A stretch of 9,338 bases of DNA from positions 1 through 9,338 of the forward strand of contig JACMMA010000893.1 of the NCBI GenBank assembly GCA_014379275.1, given 5' to 3'. The translations under genes and the position numbers were made by a program. Each line of letters begins with the position of its first letter. Positions within the stretch are counted from its first letter, which is position 1. The DNA comes from Armatimonadota bacterium (GTDB lineage Bacteria > Armatimonadota > Armatimonadia > Armatimonadales > Armatimonadaceae). Shown here piece by piece: positions 1-4,400 of the stretch. The notes below the pieces were generated by a model. It saw nothing but the letters and a program-made list of their open reading frames with translations. It was not told the DNA's origin and did no database searches.

Positions 1-1036
1 ACACCTCGCCGGGCGCGGTATCGAACGGGTTGCCGCCCGCGGGAGCGGCGAACGGGTTCGCGGCCACCGGTTCGCCGAAGGGGTTCGCGGGCGGCGCTTC
101 GAACGGATTGGTCGGCGGGACCGTGGGCGAATCGAACGGGTTCGCGGGCGGGACCGGTGCGGCGTCGAACGGGTTCGCGGGCGGGACTCCCACCGCGTCG
201 AACGGCGAAGCGCCGAAATTATTGTCGCCGAACGGGTCGTCGGGGGGCGCGGCTTGCGCCGACTCCAGCACGTCCATTAGCACCGCCGCGTACTGACGCT
301 TTTCCTCCTCGGCTTGGTCCATGTTGAGACCGAGGTGGTCCGCGATGTTGCGGGTGAAGTTATCGCCCGCGATCGGAACGGCGCGCGGGAAGCGCAGGGT
401 GCCGGCCTTATAAATGCCGACGTCGGTGTTCGCCGCGCCGATGTTCACCACCGCGACATTGCGGGAGCCTAAGCCGGTGTTGTCCAGATCGAGCAGAGCG
501 CGACCGATGGCGAGCGGCTCGACATCGATCGAGAACGGTTGCAGGCTGGCGGCTTCTAGCGTCTTCAAATGTTCCGCGACCATGTCGCGCTGGGCGACGG
601 CGAGGAGCACTTCCATGTTCGGGTTGTTCGGGTCGGCATCGGATTGGGGGTCGTCTATTTTCTGGTAGCCCATCTCCACGTCGTTCGCCGCGAACGGGAT
701 GTGGCGCTCGATCTCCCACTTCATGGTTTCGGCGAGGTCTTTAGGGGTCATTTTCGGGACTTCGATCACGCGGACCACGACGCCCGCGTTGCCAGACGCC
801 GCCGACACGCACCTGCCCGGACGGATGCCGCTTTTGGTCAGCAAGGACTTGATCGCAGCACCGAGGGTTTTCGCGTCCGAAACCAGACCCTGCTGGATCG
901 TCCCGGGCGGCGTGTCGGCGATGCCGAGGGCCGTCACCTGAAGGTTGGACCCCGCGCCCTTCACCTCCACCGCTTTAATGGTCGCGGTGCCGATGTCGAG
1001 TCCTACAAATGTTCCACCGCTCGGTCTGTTAGCCAC
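1..1036 (-). CDS. pilM: Type IV pilus assembly protein PilM (3'-truncated by window edge)
   Basis: This is the actin-like ATPase-fold protein that sits on the cytoplasmic face of the type IV pilus machine and binds PilN. The start is a GTG at 1036, preceded by AAGGAC and AGAAG. The N-terminus has the family signature FVGLDIGTATIKAVEV (residues 10-25). Further support is EVPKMTPKDLAETMKWEIERHIPF-type sequence (written here only as a family resemblance, around residues 92-115), a second nucleotide-binding block VAVVNIGAANTDVGIY (near residues 195-210) and the AEEEKRQY helix (242-249). After residue 262 comes a Pro/Ala-rich linker with DPF, SPF and six NPF motifs, where ordinary PilM continues into its last subdomain. 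That subdomain would lie beyond the left edge, so the full protein should be clearly longer than the usual roughly 350 residues. The family call is firm; the role of the linker is unknown. Confidence 0.93.
   Translation of the reverse strand, partial: MANRPSGGTFVGLDIGTATIKAVEVKGAGSNLQVTALGIADTPPGTIQQGLVSDAKTLGAAIKSLLTKSGIRPGRCVSAASGNAGVVVRVIEVPKMTPKDLAETMKWEIERHIPFAANDVEMGYQKIDDPQSDADPNNPNMEVLLAVAQRDMVAEHLKTLEAASLQPFSIDVEPLAIGRALLDLDNTGLGSRNVAVVNIGAANTDVGIYKAGTLRFPRAVPIAGDNFTRNIADHLGLNMDQAEEEKRQYAAVLMDVLESAQAAPPDDPFGDNNFGASPFDAVGVPPANPFDAAPVPPANPFDSPTVPPTNPFEAPPANPFGEPVAANPFAAPAGGNPFDTAPGEV
23..238 (-). repeat. NPF-motif repeat region inside pilM
   Basis: Read in the pilM frame, codons for NPF lie at 23-31, 50-58, 77-85, 101-109, 134-142 and 167-175, with SPF at 200-208 and DPF at 230-238. 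Spacing is 33 bp on the DPF-proximal side and 24-27 bp toward the edge. Units look like NPFDAAPVPPA, NPFDSPTVPPT, NPFEAPPA and NPFGEPVAA. The units have diverged at DNA level but keep Asn-Pro-Phe, which suggests selection on the peptide. The repeat may continue past base 1. Confidence 0.9.
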
Positions 1037-1104
1037 TGCGCTTCTTTTGTCCTTTTTGTCCAAAAATGGTTGGGTGTATCGTACAGGTGTATACGTTCGC
1101 GCGA

Positions 1105-1125
1105 GGGGCAGGAGTTTCCTCCCCC
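1105..1125 (-). other. Hairpin in the pilM leader
   Basis: GGGGcAGGA (1105-1113) and TCCTcCCCC (1117-1125) form a nine-position stem with one central C/C mismatch and a 3-base loop. It lies between the predicted pilM transcription start (about 1140) and the pilM start codon (1036). No T-run follows on the minus strand, so it is not a standard terminator. It may stabilise or regulate the leader; function unknown. Confidence 0.4.
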
Positions 1126-1146
1126 GGCATGGTATCGAATGGAGCG

Positions 1147-1176
1147 ATTTTAACACCGACGCCCCGCGTACGTCAA
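1147..1176 (-). promoter_or_regulatory. Sigma70-type promoter for pilM
   Basis: On the minus strand, TTGACG (1176-1171) and TAAAAT (1152-1147) are separated by 18 bases. Each box differs from consensus at one position. Transcription would start near 1140 and give a leader of about 105 nt before the GTG at 1036. The -35 box lies only five bases past the stop codon of the upstream VOC gene, so pilM probably has its own promoter rather than relying on read-through. Confidence 0.6.
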
Positions 1177-1180
1177 GTCG

Positions 1181-1636
1181 CTACTCTTTCGTGCGCTTGT
1201 ATTCGGCGAATTCGACCACGACGCCGTCCGGATCTACCGCGTAGAACAGCCGCTTTTTGGTGCCGACGACGGGGAAAGGCACTTCCACCGGCCCCGATTT
1301 CACGGGTACACCCGCCGCCACCAGCTTTTCGAACAGGTCGTCCAGCTTTTTTACTTCGAACGCGATGTGACGCAGTCCCTGGGTGTTCGCCAGAGTGTTG
1401 TTCGGCACCATGCCGCCGACCGGCTTAGTATACTGGAGCAGTTCGAGACGGGTGCCGCCCTTTTCGCCGACCAGAAAAACACATTTCGCGGCGGCCTTGC
1501 TCAGGTTCGTTAGCTCGTCGAACCACTCGCCGTCCAGGTCTTGCTCGAAGACGCGTTGCAGACCCAGAACGCCCTCGTAGAAGGCGAGGCTCCGTTCGAT
1601 GTTCGCGGTGACAATATTGGCGTGATTAATCTGCAT
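1181..1636 (-). CDS. VOC family (glyoxalase/methylmalonyl-CoA epimerase-like) protein
   Basis: A 151-residue protein of the vicinal oxygen chelate superfamily, whose members bind a divalent metal and act on small molecules (lyases, epimerases, dioxygenases, resistance proteins). Two beta-alpha-beta-beta-beta modules are visible: MQINHANIVTANIERSLAFY (residues 1-20) and GLRHIAFEVKKLDDLFEKL (88-106). The four expected metal ligands are present: His5, Glu65 (in TRLELLQY), His90 and Glu142 (in VVVEFAEY). The ending DPDGVVVEFAEY is typical of glyoxalase I and MMCE-type members. I chose ATG 1636 because GAGGAAAAT lies directly in front and homology begins there; the open frame reaches further upstream only by chance. 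Substrate cannot be read from the sequence, and the neighbours give no pathway hint. It is probably cytosolic and monocistronic. Confidence 0.9.
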   Translation of the reverse strand: MQINHANIVTANIERSLAFYEGVLGLQRVFEQDLDGEWFDELTNLSKAAAKCVFLVGEKGGTRLELLQYTKPVGGMVPNNTLANTQGLRHIAFEVKKLDDLFEKLVAAGVPVKSGPVEVPFPVVGTKKRLFYAVDPDGVVVEFAEYKRTKE

Positions 1637-1678
1637 ATTTTCCTCTTTATTACACAGCGGTAACGCCCCTATGCGACC

Positions 1679-1698
1679 TGCCGGGAACCTACCCGGCA
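1679..1698 (-). other. 7-bp perfect hairpin upstream of the VOC gene
   Basis: TGCCGGG (1679-1685) and CCCGGCA (1692-1698) pair perfectly around a 6-base loop. The element is 43 bases upstream of the VOC start codon, so it would lie in the leader if transcription begins further upstream. No T-run follows on the minus strand. It could be a leader hairpin or an operator-like dyad. Confidence 0.45.
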
Positions 1699-1752
1699 TT
1701 TCTCTTCGCGCCGGTAAACTTCCTTCTTTTTGCCGGACCTGGCGACATACGG

Positions 1753-1793
1753 CTGTTTTCTTTGTTGCCCGGGCAGGACAACAAAGAAAGCAG
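1753..1793. repeat. Long inverted repeat between divergent genes
   Basis: Left arm 1753-1767 (CTGTTTTCTTTGTTG) pairs with right arm 1779-1793 (CAACAAAGAAAGCAG): 15 positions, 14 Watson-Crick plus one T/G. The loop is 11 bases. A second perfect 10-bp palindrome, TGCCCGGGCA (1766-1775), overlaps the loop and would compete with the larger fold. The element sits between the VOC gene (minus) and the ABC permease (plus), so it is not at the 3' end of either. A regulator site, a leader hairpin of the VOC transcript or a remnant small repeat element are all possible. Confidence 0.6.
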
Positions 1794-1824
1794 TAGCCTG
1801 GTAGTAAATCCGGCGCGGACGGCG

Positions 1825-1830
1825 TACAAT
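1825..1830 (+). promoter_or_regulatory. -10 element of the ABC permease gene, probably leaderless
   Basis: TACAAT (1825-1830) ends seven bases before the ATG at 1838. Normal spacing from a -10 box puts the transcription start at about 1837-1838, at the start codon. No Shine-Dalgarno sequence is present, which supports a leaderless mRNA. No convincing -35 box is seen. Confidence 0.45.
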
Positions 1831-1837
1831 AGCCGCG

Positions 1838-2662
1838 ATGCTCACGATCGCCGCTTTGACCTTGAAAGAAACGCTCCGGCGTCGTGCCCCGTTCATGACA
1901 CTCCTCGTCGCGGTGCTTCTGATCATTCCCGCGTTCATTCCCATCACCGGGCGGCTCAAACTGCTTCCGCCCGCCGAGGCGAGTCTCATCGTGTCGTCCC
2001 TGTACACCTTTCTTTCCGTGGACGTGGTCAAGTTCTTCGTATCCACGCTCGCCATCGCCCTGTCTGCCGGAGCGATTTCCGCAGAACTCGAACGCGGGTT
2101 GCTGTCCTCGATACTCCCGAAGCCCATCAGCCGATTTTCCGTTTATGCCGGGAAATGGCTCGGCCTGTTCGGGTTCTGCGTGATCAACGTACTGGTCTGG
2201 TGCGCCGTCATCTGGGCGGTCGCTTACTACCGCTCCCCGGAAACGTCGCACCGCGCCATTCTTAATGCCCTGCCGTATCTGCTGATTTACCCGGCGATCT
2301 TTGTTTCCGTCGGGCTCACCTATTCCACCTTCGCCGGGTTCGGGCTGGCGGCAGGGCTCGCGATCATCACGGCAGGGGTCGGTTGGTCGGAAGGTATTTT
2401 TTACTCCCTCAATCAAGCCTTCGACGTGCAACTCCTCGCCACATTGTCCAAAGTATCCGGCTACCTGTTTCCGCTCGGGCGGATGTCACGCTGGGTGTCG
2501 AAAGGGTTGGGACCGCTCCCGTCGTTCGGCGGCGCGAACGTCGGCGACCGTTCGCCGTTCAAGGATCTCGAAGCGGTGCCAGCCGACCTACTGTATCTGG
2601 CACTTTTTATCGCGCTGGTGTTCGGCGCGGGCGCGGTGATTCTGGGAAGGCGCGATGTGTGA
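1838..2662 (+). CDS. ABC-2-type transporter permease
   Basis: A 274-residue integral membrane protein resembling ABC-2 permeases, the membrane half of exporters or of multi-subunit systems of unknown substrate. Hydrophobic spans are visible at about residues 19-37, 66-81, 107-131, 145-163, 165-183 and 250-270, so about six helices. The cytoplasmic loop after span 2, AGAISAELERGLLSSILPKPISR (residues 78-99, given in part), is the usual ABC-2 coupling region with the E-x-x-x-G and KPISR pattern, followed by GKWLG. A C-terminal RRDV tail follows the last span. The expected ATPase partner is not adjacent on either side, so it must be encoded elsewhere. The start is ATG 1838; the region in front lacks a Shine-Dalgarno site and appears leaderless. 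Substrate unknown. Confidence 0.85.
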   Translation: MLTIAALTLKETLRRRAPFMTLLVAVLLIIPAFIPITGRLKLLPPAEASLIVSSLYTFLSVDVVKFFVSTLAIALSAGAISAELERGLLSSILPKPISRFSVYAGKWLGLFGFCVINVLVWCAVIWAVAYYRSPETSHRAILNALPYLLIYPAIFVSVGLTYSTFAGFGLAAGLAIITAGVGWSEGIFYSLNQAFDVQLLATLSKVSGYLFPLGRMSRWVSKGLGPLPSFGGANVGDRSPFKDLEAVPADLLYLALFIALVFGAGAVILGRRDV

Positions 2663-2695
2663 GATGGGCGGCCGTCTACGTGGAGGACGACTCCG

Positions 2696-2725
2696 CGAGT
2701 TATCGCGTTGCGAGTTACCGTGTTG
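2696..2725 (+). repeat. 15-bp tandem direct repeat
   Basis: CGAGTTATCGCGTTG (2696-2710) is followed immediately by CGAGTTACCGTGTTG (2711-2725), with 13 of 15 positions identical. It lies in the 211-base gap between the ABC permease and the lexA-like gene. It could be a recent small duplication or paired protein-binding sites. No terminator is recognisable after the permease gene. Confidence 0.6.
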
Positions 2726-2764
2726 ACGGCGATCTCACTCTGGAGGCTCCATAGGGGCGCGCGC

Positions 2765-2782
2765 CGAAGTATTTTCGCCAAG
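2765..2782 (+). promoter_or_regulatory. Candidate operator A upstream of the lexA-like gene
   Basis: TATTTTCGCCAAG (2770-2782) matches TATTTTGCCAAG (3550-3561) upstream of the small membrane protein gene except for one inserted C. Both copies overlap a dyad: here CGAA-N5-TTCG (2765-2777). The shared sequence suggests that one regulator, possibly the LexA-like protein itself, binds both places. Inference only. Confidence 0.35.
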
Positions 2783-2810
2783 TAGCCCGCACACCCGCAT
2801 CTGGAACGTT

Positions 2811-2837
2811 TTTTGCTATGCTTAATCGTTAGCAGAA
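2811..2837 (+). promoter_or_regulatory. Candidate dyad operator / promoter region of the lexA-like gene
   Basis: TGCTA (2814-2818) and TAGCA (2830-2834) form an inverted repeat with 11 bases between; allowing one G/T position the arms extend to 2811-2818 and 2830-2837. The space contains the -10-like sequences TATGCT (2817-2822) and CTTAAT (2821-2826). An operator over the -10 region is the usual layout for an autoregulated repressor. The dyad is neither the E. coli (CTG-N10-CAG) nor the Bacillus (GAAC-N4-GTTC) LexA box. Confidence 0.35.
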
Positions 2838-2873
2838 TTTTAGGACGGGGCACACAGGAAAGCGCGCTGTACA

Positions 2874-3515
2874 ATGGCAAAGGGTTTAACCGAGAAGCAA
2901 CGCAAGGTTCTAGAGCACATCATCGATTACCAGAAAGAAAGAGGCTTCCCGCCGACGATCCGGGAAATCGGCGATGCGTTCGGTATCGGCAGTCTGCGCG
3001 GCGTGACAGTGCATCTGGATGCGCTTGTCCGCAAAGGGTTCATCACCCGTGACCGCTCCTCCCGCTCCCTGCGTGTGATCGGCGTCGATCCCCGTAGCGC
3101 GCCGGCCAAGCCGCCCGATGATTCGTTCCTGGCAGACCCCGGTCGTGTGCGCGTCGAGACGGTGCTTTGTTTACCCCTCCTGCGCGGCTACGGTGTCGCC
3201 GATGGCGCGGTCACGGGGGGCAAGTTCGAAACCACCGAAGCCCTGATCGAGCGTTTCATCCCGATCCCGGAGGAACTAGCGGCCACGGCGACCCCCGACG
3301 GTTTCCTGATCCGTGTCGGTGCCAGCGGCGTTGACGAGGAGCCCGTAGTTCCCGGCGATCTGCTCGTCGTTCGTCCGCAACGTTCGGTCTTGCGTGGCGA
3401 ACTAGCGGTGTATGTCATGCACGGCGATCTTTCGGTGCAGCGCCACCCGCTGACCGGCGGGCCAAACGCTCCGGAGATCGTCGGGCGTGTCATCGGATTA
3501 TTACGACGGTACTGA
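2874..3515 (+). CDS. lexA: LexA-like repressor with degenerate autocleavage domain
   Basis: LexA represses SOS genes and is normally inactivated by RecA-stimulated self-cleavage. The N-terminal winged helix is classic: LTEKQRKVLEHIIDYQKERG (residues 5-24), then FPPTIREIGDAFGI (25-38), SLRGVTVHLDALVRKGFI (40-57) and a basic wing. The C-terminal half keeps the family frame (FLIRV 144-148, GDLLVVRPQ 161-169, final GRVIGLLRRY) and the usual length (213 residues). The cleavage chemistry looks lost. The AAG scissile site reads A109-D110-G111. Gapless alignment to E. coli LexA puts Gly152 at the catalytic Ser, although Ser151 is next to it. The catalytic Lys is Gln189 (SVQRH for TVKRL). It therefore looks like a LexA-fold repressor that cannot be cleaved, or a paralogue with another signal. 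The ATG at 2874 has AGGAAAG 11 bases upstream. Whether a second, canonical lexA exists elsewhere is not visible. Confidence 0.88.
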   Translation: MAKGLTEKQRKVLEHIIDYQKERGFPPTIREIGDAFGIGSLRGVTVHLDALVRKGFITRDRSSRSLRVIGVDPRSAPAKPPDDSFLADPGRVRVETVLCLPLLRGYGVADGAVTGGKFETTEALIERFIPIPEELAATATPDGFLIRVGASGVDEEPVVPGDLLVVRPQRSVLRGELAVYVMHGDLSVQRHPLTGGPNAPEIVGRVIGLLRRY

Positions 3516-3542
3516 GGATCCGACTTACATTCGTGGTACTGT

Positions 3543-3557
3543 GCAAAAATATTTTGC
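3543..3557 (+). promoter_or_regulatory. Candidate operator B over the -35 region of the small-protein gene
   Basis: GCAAAA-ATA-TTTTGC is a perfect 6-bp dyad with a 3-base centre (3543-3557). It overlaps the -35 box starting at 3554 and is part of the element shared with 2770-2782. A repressor bound here would block RNA polymerase. Confidence 0.45.
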
Positions 3558-3583
3558 CAAGACTGTTTGAAGCACGGTATACT
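3554..3583 (+). promoter_or_regulatory. Strong sigma70-type promoter for the small membrane protein
   Basis: TTGCCA (3554-3559) and TATACT (3578-3583) are separated by 18 bases, and each differs from consensus at one position. The transcription start is predicted at 3589-3591. It is among the best matches to consensus in this window, in front of the smallest gene. Confidence 0.65.
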
Positions 3584-3588
3584 TGGGT

Positions 3589-3693
3589 AGGTCTAAGGCA
3601 TTACAGGTTAAGGAAGCGGCACGAGGGAACGTGACGGGGAACGAACCGGTTACAGGAGCGATGCTCGCTCAGACCTCTCGTAGATGAGGAGGT
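3589..3693 (+). ncRNA. Structured leader, candidate cis-regulatory RNA (riboswitch-like)
   Basis: Pairings seen: P1 AGGTCT (3589-3594) with AGACCT (3671-3676); P2 GGTT (3606-3609) with AACC (3644-3647), enclosing a small hairpin CACG (3620-3623) / CGTG (3630-3633); P3 GAGCGA (3656-3661) with TCGCTC (3665-3670), which abuts P1. Together they form a three-way junction. TTACAG occurs in both junction strands (3601-3606 and 3650-3655). ACCTC (3673-3677), which contains the 3' strand of P1, can instead pair with GAGGT (3689-3693) of the Shine-Dalgarno site. P1 and the masking helix are thus mutually exclusive. I recognise no known riboswitch class; this was folded by eye only. Confidence 0.4.
3686..3693 (+). 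promoter_or_regulatory. Strong Shine-Dalgarno site of the small membrane protein
   Basis: GAGGAGGT lies six bases before the ATG at 3700 and is the strongest ribosome-binding site in the window. It decides in favour of the short reading frame being a real gene. Confidence 0.8.
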
Positions 3694-3699
3694 AAAACA

Positions 3700-3834
3700 A
3701 TGGTGGTATTGTGGTACTTAATTGGGGTAGCCGTTTTTTACGGAATCTTGTCAGCGACAGCACAACCGGACCCGAGTAGTGAGTCGTTTCTGGCGCTCGC
3801 CCGCCGATTCGTCAAACGACGACCCGTCGCGTAG
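3700..3834 (+). CDS. 44-residue single-span membrane protein of unknown function
   Basis: I do not recognise a family. The ATG at 3700 is followed by a hydrophobic span VVLWYLIGVAVFYGILSA (residues 2-19), then a polar turn TAQPDPSSES (20-29) and a basic, probably amphipathic tail FLALARRFVKRRPVA (30-44). This predicts one membrane helix with a positively charged cytoplasmic end. The gene has its own near-consensus promoter, a roughly 110-nt structured leader, a strong Shine-Dalgarno site and a terminator 18 bases after the stop, so it is a complete monocistronic unit. Its codons (TTA, GTA, ATT, TTG) are less GC-rich than those of neighbouring genes. It lies 184 bases downstream of the lexA-like gene and shares an upstream element with it. 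Small membrane proteins near lexA are sometimes SOS cell-division inhibitors (YneA, SidA), but no sequence match supports that here. Confidence 0.78.
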   Translation: MVVLWYLIGVAVFYGILSATAQPDPSSESFLALARRFVKRRPVA

Positions 3835-3847
3835 CCGTTATGATATG

Positions 3848-3886
3848 AGAAAAGCCCGCCAACGTGTCCGTTGAGCGGGCTGTTTT
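3848..3886. terminator. Bidirectional intrinsic terminator
   Basis: AGCCCGCCAACG (3853-3864) pairs with CGTTG-a-GCGGGCT (3869-3881), a 12-bp stem with one bulged A and a 4-base loop. TTTT follows on the plus strand (3883-3886) and AAAA precedes it (3850-3853), giving a U-run on the minus strand too. It serves the small membrane protein gene (plus) and the tatB-tatA-secG run (minus), which converge here. Confidence 0.88.
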
Positions 3887-3902
3887 GCTGTCTATCGCGA
3901 CC

Positions 3903-4151
3903 CTATCGGTTGGCAACCTCGTTCAAGACGGCAAGGATGAACGCCGAGGCGAACCAGCCGAACGCAACCGTGCGCGTGTAGTTCGAGAGGATTTCGTCCA
4001 TACCCGCCTTCCCCCGGAAGTTCCCCCCCGAAACCGAGGCGGCGCCGCCACTGAACCCCTCGTTCCGCGGCGTTTGAAGCATCACCAGCACGATCAAAAT
4101 CGCGCTGATCAGTACCACGATACCGGTAAAAATGGTGATGAAAATCTGCAC
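3903..4151 (-). CDS. secG: Preprotein translocase subunit SecG
   Basis: SecG is the small accessory subunit of the SecYEG channel in the inner membrane and assists SecA-driven export. The 82 residues have the standard layout: span 1 IFITIFTGIVVLISAILIVLV (in part, residues 3-23), the conserved loop MLQTPRNEGFSGGAAS (24-39), and span 2 AFGWFASAFILAVLN (63-77). The start is GTG at 4151 with GGGAAGAAG directly in front. It begins 14 bases after the tatA stop codon, so it is probably cotranscribed with the two Tat genes, and it ends just before the shared terminator. The Gly/Ser-rich loop is normal for the family. Confidence 0.92.
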   Translation of the reverse strand: MQIFITIFTGIVVLISAILIVLVMLQTPRNEGFSGGAASVSGGNFRGKAGMDEILSNYTRTVAFGWFASAFILAVLNEVANR

Positions 4152-4165
4152 GCTTCTTCCCTTCT

Positions 4166-4381
4166 CTACTTCGCGCTTGAAGCGGTTTCCGTCGGCGTGG
4201 TCGACGGAGGCGTCGTGTTGTCGCCGTCGCTGTCTCCACCGACGCTCTTCTTGAACTCGCGGATGCCTTCGCCCAGACCCTTAGCGAGTTGGGGCAGTTT
4301 GGAACCGCCGAACAGGACAAGAACGATCGCGCCAACGATTAGCAGTTCGTTCGTACCAATGTAAGCAAATGTCGGTAACAT
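4166..4381 (-). CDS. tatA: Twin-arginine translocase subunit TatA
   Basis: TatA oligomerises to form the protein-conducting element of the Tat pathway for folded proteins. The 71 residues show an N-terminal membrane helix (about residues 11-24), the FGGSKLP hinge (24-30), the amphipathic helix QLAKGLGEGIREFKKSVGG (31-49), and an acidic, Thr/Pro-rich disordered tail. FGG-K-LP is the TatA signature, in contrast to LGP of the neighbour. Start ATG 4381; AAGGAG lies about 14 bases upstream, a rather long spacing. The gene begins 19 bases after the tatB-like stop codon and leads into secG. No tatC is in the window. Confidence 0.92.
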   Translation of the reverse strand: MLPTFAYIGTNELLIVGAIVLVLFGGSKLPQLAKGLGEGIREFKKSVGGDSDGDNTTPPSTTPTETASSAK

Positions 4382-4400
4382 AATTTAAGTTTTCGCTCCT

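Noticed and set aside
23..238. Quasi-regular repeats as a possible CRISPR array
   Set aside because: The repeats are in frame with pilM, are not identical, have no unique spacers and encode NPF motifs.
30..296. Plus-strand Gly/Asn/Ala-rich repetitive open frame at the left edge
   Set aside because: It is the antisense of the NPF repeats in pilM. The minus frame has clear family homology on both sides of this stretch.
569..1153. 194-residue plus-strand open frame
   Set aside because: It overlaps pilM antisense, is rich in Arg/His as expected of a shadow frame, and has no ribosome site or recognisable motif.
1637..2431. N-terminal extension of the VOC frame to 2431
   Set aside because: The extension is low-complexity, lies antisense to the ABC permease, and the ATG at 1636 has a good GAGGAAAAT ribosome site and begins the VOC fold.
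2800..2873. A standard SOS box upstream of the lexA-like gene
   Set aside because: Neither CTG-N10-CAG nor GAAC-N4-GTTC/T is present; GAACGTTT at 2804 has no spacer between half-sites.
3516..3700. tRNA, 6S RNA or a known riboswitch in the gap after the lexA-like gene
   Set aside because: No cloverleaf, no T-loop sequence and no signature I know of; it is kept only as an unassigned structured leader.
3864..4364. Plus-strand open frame across secG and tatA
   Set aside because: Antisense to two firmly identified genes, and its start lies inside the terminator stem.
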